A DNA stretch of 64,000 nucleotides from positions 4,636,953 to 4,700,952 of the forward strand of contig JAQFVV010012405.1 in assembly GCA_028023455.1 (NCBI GenBank), given 5' to 3'. The DNA comes from Epiperipatus broadwayi. Taxonomy: Eukaryota; Onychophora; Udeonychophora; Euonychophora; Peripatidae. Under the pieces are notes generated by a model that had not been told where the DNA came from, did no database searches, and saw only the letters and a list, made by a program, of their open reading frames with translations. Positions 21,590 to 34,140 of this stretch are shown piece after piece (within the stretch, counting starts at the first letter, position 1; every line of letters begins with the position of its first letter). The position numbers and the translations under genes were made by a program.

Positions 21590-22975
21590 GTAACTGATAA
21601 TATCCTTTGGCCCTGACATGCAAGCAAACAAAAAATTACAAAATTTTATGTATTTATATATAATTTAAAATTGTTTAAAAATTATATATTTATATAATTT
21701 TTATTTCCAATAATTTATCACATACAAGCTGCTTTTGAAACCATGGTGTATCTCAAGAAAAGCAACCCCAGGCATCAACTACATCTCACATATCATCTGC
21801 TTTTAAATATGTAAACAAATTCATATTAAAACAAATTATGTCATTTCAAATGACACATATTAAACAATTTAAATACTATTGTAAGTGGCAAACGCATTTG
21901 TTGAGACACTGTTACATTAGTGTAAACATTAGTCAACATAAAAAGTAAGAAATATATTTCATCTATAATAATTTAAAGTAGTATATCAATTATATAAAAT
22001 TTAATAATTATGTGTTAATAATTTGATTGTCAAAACTGTTTAATATGTGACAGCTTAAGATAATAATTTGTTATATGCTTCTATTTAGGTATTTGAGAGC
22101 AATGCCTAAAGATATTTGATATGTAATTAATGCTTGGATCATCCCAAATAACTGATTCACTTGAAACATATCATGGGGGAAATGTTCATCTTTTTTGGAT
22201 GTCTTTGGAAAAAGTTACCCTTTTAAAAGTGTAAGGTTTTGTAAGTAAATGTTTAAAATAAAAGTATGGGCGCGTGGTAAAAATTCATATAAGCAAAAAA
22301 GATTATTACAATTTGATTTACAAGCCTCAATGTTTCTGCACCCACAACTTTAACACCAACCACTCTACATAAATGCACTAAGGATTATTACTAATTATTT
22401 ATTAGTTTGGAGATTATATTATTCCTAGCTCAGATATATACGTTTAACCTGCAATCAAAGATTTATATATTTGTTTATTTTGTTGTTGTTGTTTTTAAAA
22501 AATTAAACAATTCAATGTTTGTATCTCTTTTTCCATGAAGATCTTTTTTAGATATATTTTAAATTTTCACTCCACTACACATTCTTAAAGTATAGAAATA
22601 TCTTGCAAGTCACTTATCTTTTTCAAAACTCTTTGTTCATAAGTTTTAAATAGGGGAAGGGGGACAATGAAAGTTTTTAATATTACTTAATATTTAAAAA
22701 TAATTTAGAGAGCTATATACCAAGTATATGAAAGTGAAAAATTTTATATTCATAATGTGATCGTTTAGTATATGATTTATAACGATGATATTTATAATTT
22801 GTTATAATGTTATATTCTTGAATGTCTAGAAATTTTTTCAATCATATCTAAGTTTTTGGAATAATAATGAGTCTAAATTTGATATTCACTATTCTATCTG
22901 CTTTTTACTAAGCATTTGCCCTACCTAAGTATTTATTTCATTAACAATTTTCTGACGTTTATAAAATTTATGTTA
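21590..22975. other. AT-rich sequence without recognised feature
   Basis: Nothing supportable is seen here. Confidence 0.5.
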
Positions 22976-22977
22976 AA

Positions 22978-24245
22978 TTTTTAAAAAACGAATAAATGTC
23001 AATAAATTTAATTTCCAATCTTTATTTCAATTTTTTTTTTACTTTTTGAAGATGGATTAGTTACATTTACATAAAATGAGTGGCGGACCTACAACTTTCA
23101 TAAGTTATATTTACAAAAAATGAACCATATATATATATACATACAGTTTATTCATATCAGCAGCATGCAATCCCAAATGGCTTTCAAAATTGCTACAAAT
23201 GGATGTTGTTTCTGCAGTTGACACCAGATAAGTTCTGTTAAATAGGAATTCGGGTGGATGTTTTTTATTTTCATATCATAACCCATTAATGCTCACTTTT
23301 TCTGGAGAATGGGATTCCATACCTTTGGAAATATCATTGCACCCGATCCTGTGACAGGAAAGTTCCAAATTTTGATCATTATTACAATTTAAAAAAAAAA
23401 AAAATAACTGGCCAAAAAGAAACACATGTAACCGAAAGTTTTAATAACAATAAGAGCACCTTGTCACTTATTGTAATATAAGTATTTTAAAAAAAAATGA
23501 AATAAATATTCATCATTAAATGTATCAGAATTTATTACTTTTTTTTAAAAAATATTACTTTTTTTTTTTTTAATTTAACAGGGAGAAAATAGACCCTCAG
23601 AACATTTGTATCGATTTTGGAAGACATTTACAGATTACTCACCAATCATAAATAAACTGTAAATGTTGTATATATATATATATTTGATTCATTTTTTGCA
23701 ATGTGACTAAGACATTAGTGTTTTCCTAAAGATTTGTGATAAAGGTATTATAATTGTATTTATATATTGGACCATTTCCATCACCTAATATATAAGTATT
23801 GAATGTCTTTACAAAAATTTAACTTCATTTAAATATTCCAAATTCATTCAACTGTTAGTAATAGCACACAACTAATATATCTTAGGGATATTATAGGCCT
23901 ACCACTCAATTTTTGTAATTGTAAGTAACCCATCTTCAAGAAGTAGATAAAAAAAATTAAAATAAAGATTGTCAATTAAATTTACAGGAATTTATTGCTT
24001 TATTTTTTTAGTTTAACAAAACAAACATAGATTCAGGATATTGTAGACCATCCACTCATTTTTGTAAACATATTCGGGAGAGTAAAAAACAAAATTGAAG
24101 TAAATATTGATATGAAATTTACTGGAATTTATTTCTTTTTGTTAAATGTAACATTAATTTTGATACGTTTTTGAAGTAAAAAAAAAAAAATTGAAATAAA
24201 GATTCTTAATGAAATTTATCAATAATTTATTCCTTTTTTAAAAAA
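22978..24245. repeat. Cluster of about 60-bp units, four direct and one inverted
   Basis: A unit with the pattern 'aaattgaaataaagatt', a few variable bases, 'aaatttacaggaatttatt' and 'cttttttt' recurs at about 23489-23548, 23948-24008, 24089-24140 and 24180-24245. A fifth unit at 22978-23050 is in reverse orientation. The spacing is irregular and the similarity moderate. The PLE-related block 23713-23872 lies inside the cluster. Confidence 0.6.
23713..23872 (-). mobile_element. Solo copy of the PLE junction sequence
   Basis: About 160 bp are similar to 9605-9756 (shared segments attagtgttttcct, tatatattggac, atttccat, ctgttagtaatagca). No PLE coding sequence is attached, so it is either a pseudo-LTR fragment or a 5'-truncated copy. 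Confidence 0.55.
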
Positions 24246-24472
24246 TTCAGAAGATTGTTATTAAAATACAGGTGGCCATCTTGGTAAGCCCTCAAAACTG
24301 CATATTTATCAAAAATATGGGCTGCCATCTTGGTATTCCTGAAAACTTTCAAGTACCTAATTATCATAATGTTAATTCGGTTTTTAACAAGCATGTGAAA
24401 TTTTTCTTAATTTAAACATTCTCAATAATTATTAAAAAAATTAAATGTAATATCTCACACACATCAATTAAC

Positions 24473-24945
24473 AATATAAATCATAGCTTTAAAAAATTAG
24501 AAATTGATTTAAAATTTATGCATTATGGTCACAAAGGATTTCAGACAAACCTCTATATAAAAAAATAATGTGAAAAAGAAAGACAGTGTTGACATTTTTT
24601 CTAAAAAAATTATCTTATGCTTTGATTTGAAAGTATTTCATTTAATTAATAAACCAGACATTATGAGAATTAATCTAAAGTATTACATAATTAAATGGTG
24701 GAATCTTGTGTGATGTTTGAATTATGAAAAACTGCATTCATGTCAATTAACATAAATAATTTTTAAAAAGCTTTTAAAAAGTAGAATGTTCGACTTAAAA
24801 TTCATGCTTTCAGTCCAAAACATTTAAGACAAATCTCTATATAAGAAAGTGAGGCAGAGAGAGAAGATGGTCTGTTCTTATTTCTAAAAAATTGTTTTAT
24901 GCTTTAGTTTCATTTAATCTAATAAATCATTCATATGAACATAGA
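24473..24945. repeat. Diverged tandem duplication, unit about 220 bp
   Basis: The block near 24473-24670 and the block near 24745-24940 share 'attcatgc'/'tttatgca', 'agacaaaYctctatataa', 'tatgcttt.a.tt' and 'ttcatttaatYtaataaa' in the same order. The upstream neighbour 24268-24350 is a shorter duplication containing 'gccatcttggta' twice. Confidence 0.5.
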
Positions 24946-24949
24946 TATA

Positions 24950-25000
24950 TTGATGATATATATATATATCCCTATATATATATATATATATATATAGGGA
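24950..25000. repeat. (TA)n microsatellite with ccc/ggg palindrome
   Basis: Two TA runs are separated by 'ccctatatat...tataggg', giving a longer palindrome than the TA runs alone. Confidence 0.9.
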
Positions 25001-25099
25001 AAACATCTGTTTCAGGGTAAACCTACAGCATATATGAGATTCCCCTTTCACTTGAGTTGCATACTTATATGAAGGCAAAGACAAAACAAACTATTCAAA

Positions 25100-25930
25100 T
25101 AACAGAACACATATCTTGCCTCTCAAAAGCATATTTTTCTCTATTATAGTCTTCACAAAATTCTTTACATCAAAGATTTATTCACTGTGTAGAAAACTTT
25201 TATGGGGAAGAAAAATAGTGATCATCTCACTCGAGCAAATACAATATCATAGCAATCCAAATGGATTAGAACTACATTCTATTCATGTATTGACAATACA
25301 AAAAACTATTAATTTTATATCATCCATGACAAGAATATACCAACATTTAGAATTTACACTTAAAATAACACCTACAGATAAACCTTCATTTACAGAATAC
25401 TTGCATACAATCCTAAAACCTATTAAATCAATATCTAAACATGACAATTTTTTCACAAGACAAAAGTTGCTACTAGAATACATATGTACTTCTATACACA
25501 ACTCAGGCCAAAACTGTGGATTTTCTACTCAAAATGAACATGTTATCATTACCAACTTTATACTTCATGAGATATGAGAAACATACTTAACATTGATACT
25601 ATATGCAAATTGTGCCACAGATCAGAAGAGAATCAAAAACACGTTTTGTTTGAGTATAGTAGTCTGAAATACACTAATCTTATATTACAAAAATTTATCA
25701 GAAAAAAAATGCCACTGTAAATTCAATTATAGTCTTTTCCAAATACCTGCTTTGCAGAAATGAAGCACGACATTTATACTATACATGTTATAGTGCATAA
25801 TGTGCTCTCATCTTTACAATAGTAATACAAGAAATCTTAACACTTTTAAAAACAAATTAGTGAGACAGTAAAATAAAGAGATACAAAAATCACCCCACCA
25901 GACATTTTCACAGCCACTTAGTCACTTGTT
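25100..25930 (+). mobile_element. LINE-A copy 1, C-terminal region of ORF2
   Basis: A 153-codon open stretch (25116-25577) encodes the post-RT part of a non-LTR retrotransposon polyprotein. It includes YSLCRKLLWGRK, PNGLELHSIHVLTIQKTINF (the usual 'flW..., GGL.l' region) and FFTRQKLLLEYIC. After a stop and frameshift it continues with ICKLCHRSEENQKHVLFEYSS, the C-x2-C-x8-H-x4-C knuckle with the last cysteine changed to tyrosine. The segment KYLLCRNEARHLYYTC resembles the region after the knuckle in other copies. It is 5'-truncated and inactive. Endonuclease and RT are not present upstream. Confidence 0.75.
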
Positions 25931-28015
25931 TATCAGTGCTCTAACCTCTAGTGAGATATATTTTCTGCTTCCTATTTTATTGTAAATGTTCCTAATTATG
26001 GTATAATTCACTGAATGTTACTGAAAAGTTCTCATTATAATGTTAATTTCCTTGAATAAGGATCCTTCTAAAACTAATAATCGATGGAAATATTTCATTC
26101 ATATATATAATACAAATAAAATGTTCGATAATTAAATGCTATTCCTATTGTAATAACAATAAAAATAAATATAACAGTAATTAAATCTTTCAAAGTACTT
26201 TCAGTTAATTTTTAAACCCTCCTCAACTGCCATTATTACTTTTATTGTTATTGCAATATTATATATATATATATACACACACACACAGGGATACAACAAA
26301 AAATATTTAGATGATTTCTCAAAAGTATTTAAAACTTTTTACAATATTTATAATTTATAAAGCTATATAGAAAAAAAGGTTTAGATTTAAATTTTAATAT
26401 AGCTGCCATATTTCATATCAACATGGAGAATATAGTATCCTTTGACTCTTTTAGCTTTACTTTTTATATAATTGACTTAATCTTTGATAGTCATGTGTGT
26501 GTGTGTATACACATATATGAGAAAAGTCAGACAATATTCAAGTAACCTTCTGCAGGGCAAAAGCATTTCCCCCAAATTCTTCAATAATAATAACTATAAC
26601 AATAATAATAACAATAATAATGATGATGAAAAAAAAGAAATAATCACCAGGATAGATACTCATTTATTGACTAAATAATTAGATGAGTAAATAGATCATT
26701 TATGGATCAGCTAAGTAATAGAAAAGCTAATGGCCTGCTTGTAACTAATTTCGAAGTCTAGATTCTGACTAGATAAGGAACATGGCAGACTACTGTGCTA
26801 ACCATTGGACTACGAGGCTTTTCTTTTGCTATAAGTATTCTCAATTCAATTTTTTCTGCAGTATTTCATATTTTATAGAGCAGTTTATTTTTAAAAATGC
26901 TTTAATTTTTAGTTATGTTTTACTGGTGATTAAAAAAATATTCGTTCTCCAATAACTATGAAATCGTTCTAACATTTTAATTTTATTATTTACTGAAGAT
27001 TTATTTTCCACTTTTTTGTACAAATTGTCTGACCAGATTTTTCCACCTCAAGGAAATTGAAGACTGCAAATTGATTTGTAGTAGTGAATTGAACTTTACC
27101 TCTTTTTTTTTTTGGACTTTAAAAAAATATCTATAAAAACGTAGGAATAAATTGATTAAACGTGTCCACTTTTCATCGGTTGCTCTTTTATCCTTTTACC
27201 TTTTTTTGCTGTCTTTTCACCAGACAATTTATAATGATTATATATAACAATTGCTAACTTTTTCCAAATTATTAAATCTACGCACTTCCAACTTTTTATG
27301 AATCCTCGGGTAATAAAATCATTTAATTATTAATCTATTCAATGTTTTTACTACTATTTTTTAAAAAAATTATTCACTTTACGTAAATTATTATTATCTT
27401 ATTAAAACACCAACTTAATAAATGTTTAAATTATTTCAATTAGACTATGAAAAACAAGTTTTTATTCTAAATTTAAAGTGTAATGTACGCACTCATAATA
27501 TGAGGGATATTATTTTTTGATGTAATTTTAAATTAGAGATGCTGTAATAATTTATGTTAAAACCAATGGGAAAAAAAAATTATTTGGATCGCATGATATG
27601 CTATTCTTATAAGCAATAATTTTAAGCAGAATATATTTCAAACAATATGCAATGAAAATTGAAACTTTAGAATACAATTTTATATTTTTGAAATTAATAT
27701 GAACATTTTTAAGTATCTTCGCAAATATTAATTCTTAATAATCAAATTTTTCTATAATCATATAACTTAGATTCTATAATTCTATTTACATTTCGACTAA
27801 AATTTACGATTGCTCTCAATAACTATTTTTTAATATCATTAGAATGAAGCCAAAATAAATAAGAAAATAATTGGAAATAGACTTGAAAAATGCCCATAGA
27901 TATGATCAAAACAAGAATTATTGGATATATATATAAATTTCTTGTTTACATATTAATAGAAAGAGTTTGTCATTCATAAAGTTATTAAATTGAAACTTAT
28001 GAGTATTTTTGCAGT
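25931..28015. other. AT-rich stretch with minor repeats
   Basis: It contains a (TA)(CA) patch at 26261-26288 and an imperfect AAT/AAC trinucleotide tract at 26583-26632. Two A/T-rich low-complexity zones (26.9-27.6 kb) show no structure. The 64-codon frame over the trinucleotide tract is an artefact. Confidence 0.6.
26755..26822 (-). repeat. tRNA-derived SINE head, minus strand
   Basis: On the minus strand 'gcctcgtagtccaatggtta' resembles the acceptor and A-box part of a Glu/Gly-type tRNA, followed by gcacagtagtctgccatg (anticodon-like). The B-box region is weak. It is not an intact tRNA gene. Confidence 0.45.
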
Positions 28016-28020
28016 CTAAT

Positions 28021-28199
28021 TTTTACTACACCACTCTCACGCGAGGCAGGGACAGGTTTCTATCCGCTTTCACCATCTTGGGGATTATAAATCTCTTTCT
28101 CAAGTCTTTGGTCATGTGTTTATGAATACATACGTCCACCAGATATTAAAAGCAGATAGAAAGCAATTCCTACCTTGCATGAGAGCAGTGTGGTAAAAA
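28021..28199. mobile_element. Fold-back element, about 180 bp
   Basis: The left arm (ttttactacaccactctcac, then caggtttctatccgcttt) is the imperfect complement of the right arm (aaagcagatagaaagcaatt, then gagagcagtgtggtaaaaa). Arms are about 60 bp and the loop about 60 bp. The arms are more GC-rich than their surroundings. No ORF is present and no clear target duplication is seen. Confidence 0.7.
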
Positions 28200-28878
28200 T
28201 CATACTATAGAAATATTCAATTTAAGATAATCTCTAATCTAATAAATTACTAATAAAAAATTTTAGGAGTGTTTTTATCTTGGGAATTTTGAGCTAAATT
28301 CCACTGTGGTATTGTTTACAATCTCAATGAGTAAAATTATATTCTACTAGTTATTGTTGTCTAAATTTGTCTTGCAAATTAGTTATTGGATTGCAGGGAA
28401 CGTGAAATTATTTTGTCTTAGGACAGTTGGATATGAGATAAGTTATTATATATGTTACATATATATAAATAGTTGATGACATTTTCCACAATATATACTT
28501 GATAATTTTTTTTAATATTATACATATATGGCTAAAGATAAACTTGATTCAGAAAAAAACCAAATTTGTAATGAGAGTATGTGGATTAGTTTTTATATGT
28601 TGTACTTAAAAAGCCATTTTGAAAACAAAACATTATATTATCAAAAAGTAAGAAATTTTTATAATAAGGTTCATACTTTTGAACTAATTATGTAAAACAG
28701 ACTAATACATAAGAATTAAAGAACCAAATACTCCTGAGTGGTCACATATTTTAACCCATTTTATTATTTTTGGGTTGTTAATTGAAAGACCAAATTTCTA
28801 ATGTTCATTTTCTGTTAAATCATGTAATTATTGATACCAACATGCAACCATTAGTGAATTTACTAGTTTTTGATCTAT
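28200..28878. other. AT-rich sequence without recognised feature
   Basis: Only short TA-rich patches are present. Confidence 0.5.
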
Positions 28879-29460
28879 TATAAGGGATTTGAACTCAGAC
28901 TTTCAAACAAACCACTGCTATCTAATCCATATAATACACTGATACTCATGATCATATACATGTGAAAGAGATAAATGATCTCCAATATACATATTTTGTG
29001 CTGTATCAGCATTCATCAGTTGATCCAACACATATATATATATAATCACTGCTCAGTTTATATTAAGATAACACATTTTCAAACTTTAATGGCCAAACTC
29101 CAATCTTCTCCACTCTCCAGCCATCCATATCATTGAAAATCTGAGGATGAACAGCTCAAAGCTCTTGATATTCAATGATATGGATGGCTGAAGGATTGGA
29201 GAGTGGAGATTGAAGCTTGTCCATTAAAGTTTGAAGATTTACCATCTTAATATAAACTGAGCAGAGATTGTATATGTGTTGGACATGGTGATCTGGATCA
29301 AGTGATGAGTGCTGATTCAGCATGAATATACATATATATATATATATATATATATTGGAGATCATTTATCTTTTCACAGGTACATGGCCAAGAGTATGAG
29401 TTGTATTAGATGGATTGGATAACTGTGGGGAGTTTAAAGTCTGAGTTCAAATCCCTTATA
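28879..29460. mobile_element. Long inverted repeat element LIR-1, about 580 bp
   Basis: The whole interval folds on itself. It begins tataagggatttgaactcag and ends ctgagttcaaatcccttata. Inner complementary pairs include 'gataaatgatctccaatata' with 'tattggagatcatttatc', 'actgctcagtttatattaag' with 'cttaatataaactgagcag', and 'ccatccatatcattgaaaat' with the segment around 29170-29190. The apex is near 29150. Each end carries a tRNA B-box-like GTTCAAATCC. Copies LIR-2 (30070-30677) and LIR-3 (48911-49500) have the same design and shared sequence. No credible ORF is present; the 69-codon frame at 29156-29365 runs along one arm. Confidence 0.8.
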
Positions 29461-29570
29461 ATTACATTGGGTTCAGTATAGACAATATAAATATATTTAA
29501 ATATTAAGTTTTTTTTATCTAACTTTAAGATCAAGAAACATTATGAGTTTTCTCCTCAAAATGACTATAT

Positions 29571-29684
29571 TAAAACAGGCAAAACTCTCCATATAGTAGT
29601 GCCACTCAGTGCCAACTAGAGTAATCAATAACAGTAAAGTGCTAGCAAAAGAAATAGTGATTGTGTGATGTTTAGTAAAATGAC
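29571..29684. repeat. R1 repeat with internal deletion
   Basis: It starts ttaaaacaggcaaaactctc, continues to 'gccaactagagtaatcaat', then jumps directly to 'aacagtaaagtgctagcaa' and ends 'tgtgatgtttagtaa'. Relative to 17056-17397 about 230 bp in the middle are missing while both ends are kept. Confidence 0.75.
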
Positions 29685-29699
29685 TATATGTATGTTTTT

Positions 29700-30069
29700 T
29701 TTTTTTAGATATTTACAATCATGACAGTCAAAACTAAAGTATGGCTTTTATTCTCAAAAGGCTGTAAAGTCACTAAGATGTAGCTGATGAATGGAATCAG
29801 TGCTATGAACTGCACCTAACTTCTGGATACAAATGTATCAAAAGTGTTAACACAGTAGATCACATTCAAATATAGAGACAGTTCAGAAAAAACTGGAGAA
29901 TAAGAGTTTCCATTATGCTTTGAATTTATAGATTATGAAAATACATTCCATAAGCATTTGTATGATAAATTACAGCTTTGGATCATCAAGATAATAACAC
30001 AGGATAATCATATTCTGAATAATCTTTATTAAAATGCAACAGTAATGATTAGATTAAATGATGTAGTAT
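29700..30069. other. AT-rich sequence without recognised feature
   Basis: Nothing supportable is seen here. Confidence 0.45.
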
Positions 30070-30677
30070 AGAGGATTTGAACACAGAATTTTAAACTCTT
30101 TTCAGCTATTCACTTTATCTCATGCAACTGATAAACATGACCACACACACGTGAAAATAAAATAATCTCCAATATAAGTATTTCTTGCTGAACCAGCACT
30201 TATCAGTTAGTCCAGATCATCATTTCATACACATATATAAAATCATGCTGTTTATCTGGACATTGTATTGAAGTGTCCCTATAAAATTAACAATAATATT
30301 ACTTCTAAACCTGGAATTAATTACCAATGAGGTAATTCTTAAATATATTTATCTAGAATGCTCAAACTAAATGCTTACATTCATTTATAAAATTGTAAAA
30401 CCATCAAACTGAGCACTGATTACATATATGGGTAAGAGATGACGCTGGTTCAGCATAAAATATGGTATATTGGAGATTTATTTTTTTCACATGTGTGTGG
30501 TCATGTATAGGTTGTTTGATGAAAACTTTGGGAAATACCCAGAAAGGCTCGACAGTGCAGGAGATGAGGATAGTCTGACTAGAAGATAGAGAAACATTAG
30601 AAAGCATGAAACTGGATCAGAGTATAAAACAGTGGATAGCTGAAGGGGACTTGAAAGTCTGTGTTCAAATTCCTTTA
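30070..30677. mobile_element. Long inverted repeat element LIR-2, more diverged
   Basis: The left arm (gaggatttgaacacagaatt, ataatctccaatataagtat, gctgaaccagcacttatcag) is mirrored on the right by 'gatgacgctggttcagcata', 'atattggagatttatttttt', 'acatgtgtgtggtcatgtat' and 'gtctgtgttcaaattccttt'. The middle (about 30260-30390) is not complementary, and the right arm carries an extra 70 bp or so near 30530-30605. It is an older or rearranged relative of LIR-1 and LIR-3. Confidence 0.65.
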
Positions 30678-30755
30678 GTTTTACAAAAAGTATTTTGTGG
30701 ATTAAAATGATAAACTAAAAGCTAACACAGTAAAAGTAAATAAAGATTATTATTT

Positions 30756-31530
30756 ATTTTGTTGCAGAAGATGTCACACTTTAAAAGATGGAGTCTGGAA
30801 CCCAAATTCCTTGACTTCATCATTAAAATAAATCTCAATGCGCTTCCCACGAATTGGTTCCTTCATCACCAAAGAGGTTTTGCCAGCATTGACCCTATAT
30901 GTGGTCTGTGTGCTCGTGAAGATGAAACCATAGACCATATTATACACCGGTGCCCAAGACTTAAAACACTGAAAGATATAATTATAATCAATTCCAACAT
31001 AAGACCTGATATGATTTTCTCACTTGAAAATGCCATTCATAATGGGTTTTTTTCAATAATAAGGCTTTCTACCTTTGTCCTATATTCCATATGGATAGTG
31101 AGATGCAAAACTCTCATGGAATTACCCCCACCACAAATCATACCATTATTTTATCAAACACTCAAAAAAATCAAGAAACGTGACCAGCTCCTGGCCTCCA
31201 GTAAAGTCTTTGATGACACCTGGTCTTTAACTGCACTTTCCTTTTCCTGATTATCAACTCCCACCTACCCAGCATTATAGAATAGGAAATTCTAAAAGAA
31301 AATATTTATGTTTATATAAAAAATGCTTATTCCATTAATCAAGTTATTAGAATCTCATCACTATACCTAACCACATAAGAGTATAACAACTGTACTCTCA
31401 TAACAAAATCTAGCCAGATAACAAATAGAACATTATACAATCATATTATTGTACAATTTATTCATTTATCTATCCTTTATTAGTATGTAATCACTATTTA
31501 TTGTTAATAAAATTTTTGTTGAAATGAAGA
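30756..31530 (+). mobile_element. LINE-A copy 2, intact C-terminal reading frame
   Basis: A 163-codon open frame (30759-31250) encodes the end of the ORF2 protein without any stop. It contains WSLEPKFLDFIIKINLNALP, then CGLCAREDETIDHIIHRCPR, a perfect C-x2-C-x8-H-x4-C knuckle (residues about 48-65), then FFSIIRLSTFVLYSIWIVRC and KKIKKRDQLLASSKVFDDTW near the terminus. The same order is found in the copies at 35.4, 40.7 and 58.9 kb. The 3' untranslated part probably reaches about 31530. The first methionine is internal to the protein, so the copy is a 5' truncation rather than a short gene. Of all copies here it has the longest undamaged end, suggesting relatively recent insertion. Confidence 0.82.
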
Positions 31531-31534
31531 TGTG

Positions 31535-32130
31535 GTTGTTTTTGCAAATAATGCTTCAGAGGAAAATTAAAATAAATGCTATAAAAAGTAAAATAATGTT
31601 TAAGAATCCAAAGATTAATAATCCTGAATTAGAAGTTAACAAAATTAATAAAAGAATTATACTTGGATGGAGTGTTTTTCATAAATAATTGCCTATGCAT
31701 TTGAAAAAAGAGATTTTTTAATATAAGGGATTTTCCAGTTCTTACTCATGGATCTGAGATTTTTGATACTTAATAGAAAAGCAATATCGAATTCAAACCA
31801 CTTAACAAAATATAGAGATGTACATTAGAAGAAACAAGAAAGGATCAGAAATGAAATACCTGAGTGAGCCAATAAACAGATATTGTAGACACCATTGAAA
31901 GGATTTGAGAGACTTAAATGAAACTGGGCTAAAAATATTTGGTAAAAAAAAGATAATAGACAGATATTCCAACATGTAAAAGATGGGGGAAAGAGACTAC
32001 ATGTAAGATGGATAGATAAAATTAAGAAGTTAGGAATTTGAGAAACTGCATTAAAATTAAAGAGACCACACCACAGTAAAAATCAATACCAGTTGGAATT
32101 GATGTTGATAGCATAAATGATATAAAATTC
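31535..32130 (+). mobile_element. LINE-B remnant: end of RT and C-terminal domain
   Basis: In shifting plus-strand frames the stretch reads INAIKSKIMFKN (the KTK.M position that follows the RT core) and later KDGGKRLHVRWIDKIKKLG and ETALKLKRP, the 'G+R..RWID.I++' C-terminal signature of many non-LTR retrotransposons. There are many stops and frameshifts. It directly abuts LINE-A copy 2 in the same orientation. It gives a longer view of the LINE-B family than the other tails. Confidence 0.65.
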
Positions 32131-33734
32131 AAATATTGATAAATATTAGATGACATTATATTTTCAAATTAAAAGTAGTGATATAATTTTAAACCATTAT
32201 GTATAAATATTATTCAACAAAACATTTAAATTAACATTACCACAATAATAAAGAAATCAAATTTTTATATAGTCAGACCTTAGTAAACCTATTAGTCAGT
32301 TATTGGTCAGCAAATAATTATTTATTCAATATTAGTTAGTAAGTAAAAATCACATATTAATCCGAGTTTGCCAGATTTATATCAATGAGTAGGTTATAAG
32401 TGTAATTTGATGAAGTCATCTCTATTGGTATGCTTTTATGAGCACTGAGCCCATAATTATTTTATATTTTATATCAAAAAGTATTAAGTAATCCGTTCAT
32501 AATAATATGGAAATCAAGAATAAATTACTGCATTATATCAAATACGTTCTCATACTGACTGTGAATAAATGTAAAATATTAATCAGTCTAATTTTAATAT
32601 CGATTATGTGGGAGTTTTTGTGTTGCTTTTTGCTAATATGTCAATATGCTAAAATATATATTTAACTCAAAGGAAATTGTAGATGGCTGCAAAATTGGGT
32701 TACCCTAAAAAATACTATAACAAAAAAAAAAAAAACTAGTTTTCTGCATGAAATCAAATTATGGTTAAGAACTAACATTTCATCACTCTTTATTGATAGA
32801 TTACCAAAATGTTATTTTAGCAACTCAAATTTGAGGCTACACCATAAGCAACCCAAACTGGTATTACAACTATAAATTAATGAAATATCATTCACTTCAT
32901 AAATGCAATCACTACAACTATCTATGTGGCCAATGTCTTGTGATCCATGTATCAATTTTTTATGCAGAGTTCATAAGACACTACACAATGTATGAATCAA
33001 TTTTGTATAAAATAAAGAATAATATTTAGCTTTTTTTTAAATTTCGTTTACAATAATATAATAATATACAATTGAAAAGATATAAAGCGTAAACAATGCT
33101 TGCTTAAATGATATTTCAGCAGAATGCCTCATTTTGTTTACTTGCTTTTAATCAATTTCGTGTATGTAAATAATTTTCATTAAAAATACAACTGCAAAAA
33201 TTACAAAGGGCAAGCAAGCAGACTACAATTACAAAATAAAAGTTAAACTCAAGATTTTAGACAGGTATCAAACATGTATTTACAGAATATATTTTAATTT
33301 TAATTTGTTATAACCATTTTTATACCAGAATTAATAAAACAAAATTTTTTTCATTATAATCTATTACTTTACAAAATCTAGATTTACTCTTTACACATCC
33401 ATTGATTATTCTGACTTGCACTGAGTGTCAGTACTGTATAGAGTTTTGTCTGTTTTAACTTTTCATAGTAAAAATATAACGTCTAAAATATGCTTACCTG
33501 TTATAAATTTTGGACATTTTAAAAGTAATTAAATTTAATTTTGTATGCGGATGAAAAATTAAAAGAATATATATATTGAAAGAGACGTTTATGCTTACAG
33601 GAGACTTCTTAAAAAAGAGTAAAAGTTCAAATTTATTTAGATGATAATTTTTTTTTATCTCTATGCAACAATTATTTTGCAAATCAATTAATGACCAACT
33701 ATCTCAACTACGAACATATATTATTGCTTGTAAT
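32131..33734. other. AT-rich sequence without recognised feature
   Basis: An A13 run lies near 32728. No gene or repeat structure is seen. Confidence 0.5.
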
Positions 33735-34140
33735 ATTATCATCACAAATCATCATTTTCAACTATTGTGAATCCACTATACAATGAAGCTCTCTCCAAGT
33801 TTAATCGTTTCTTTGATCTTTGCCTTTCTTCTTCACATCATCCTAGCACACTTAATTTCATCCATTCATCTCACATGTGATCTCTTTCTAAATCTTTTAC
33901 AATCTCTTGGAATTCAGTTCAAGATTTCAACTGTCAATTTTACCATCATCTTTTGTAGCAATACATTCAGTGAGATCAGTAGTGCCTGTTTGTTTTCTCA
34001 TCTCTGTATTTAATTTTCAATTTCTTATTTTACCTAAAATACATCTTTCCATATTTATTGAGTGGTATGACATATCCTTGTTTATAGAAGTGTTATTCCA
34101 GTATTTCAATCTTTTTTGAAACAGAATATACCCAATGTTA
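33735..34140 (-). mobile_element. LINE-B 3' tail, minus strand
   Basis: It has the same plus-strand landmarks as 4432-4612: atcatca run, gtgaatccactatacaatga, ctccaagtttaatc, tcatccattcatctcacatg, tctttctaaatcttttacaa. On the minus strand it corresponds to the C-terminal LINE signature and its TGATGAT tail. The two overlapping 70-76 codon frames on the plus strand are antisense shadows of this tail. Confidence 0.65.

Noticed and set aside
25283-25501. 72-codon minus-strand open frame
   Set aside because: It lies antisense within LINE-A copy 1, whose plus-strand reading matches other copies, so it is a shadow.
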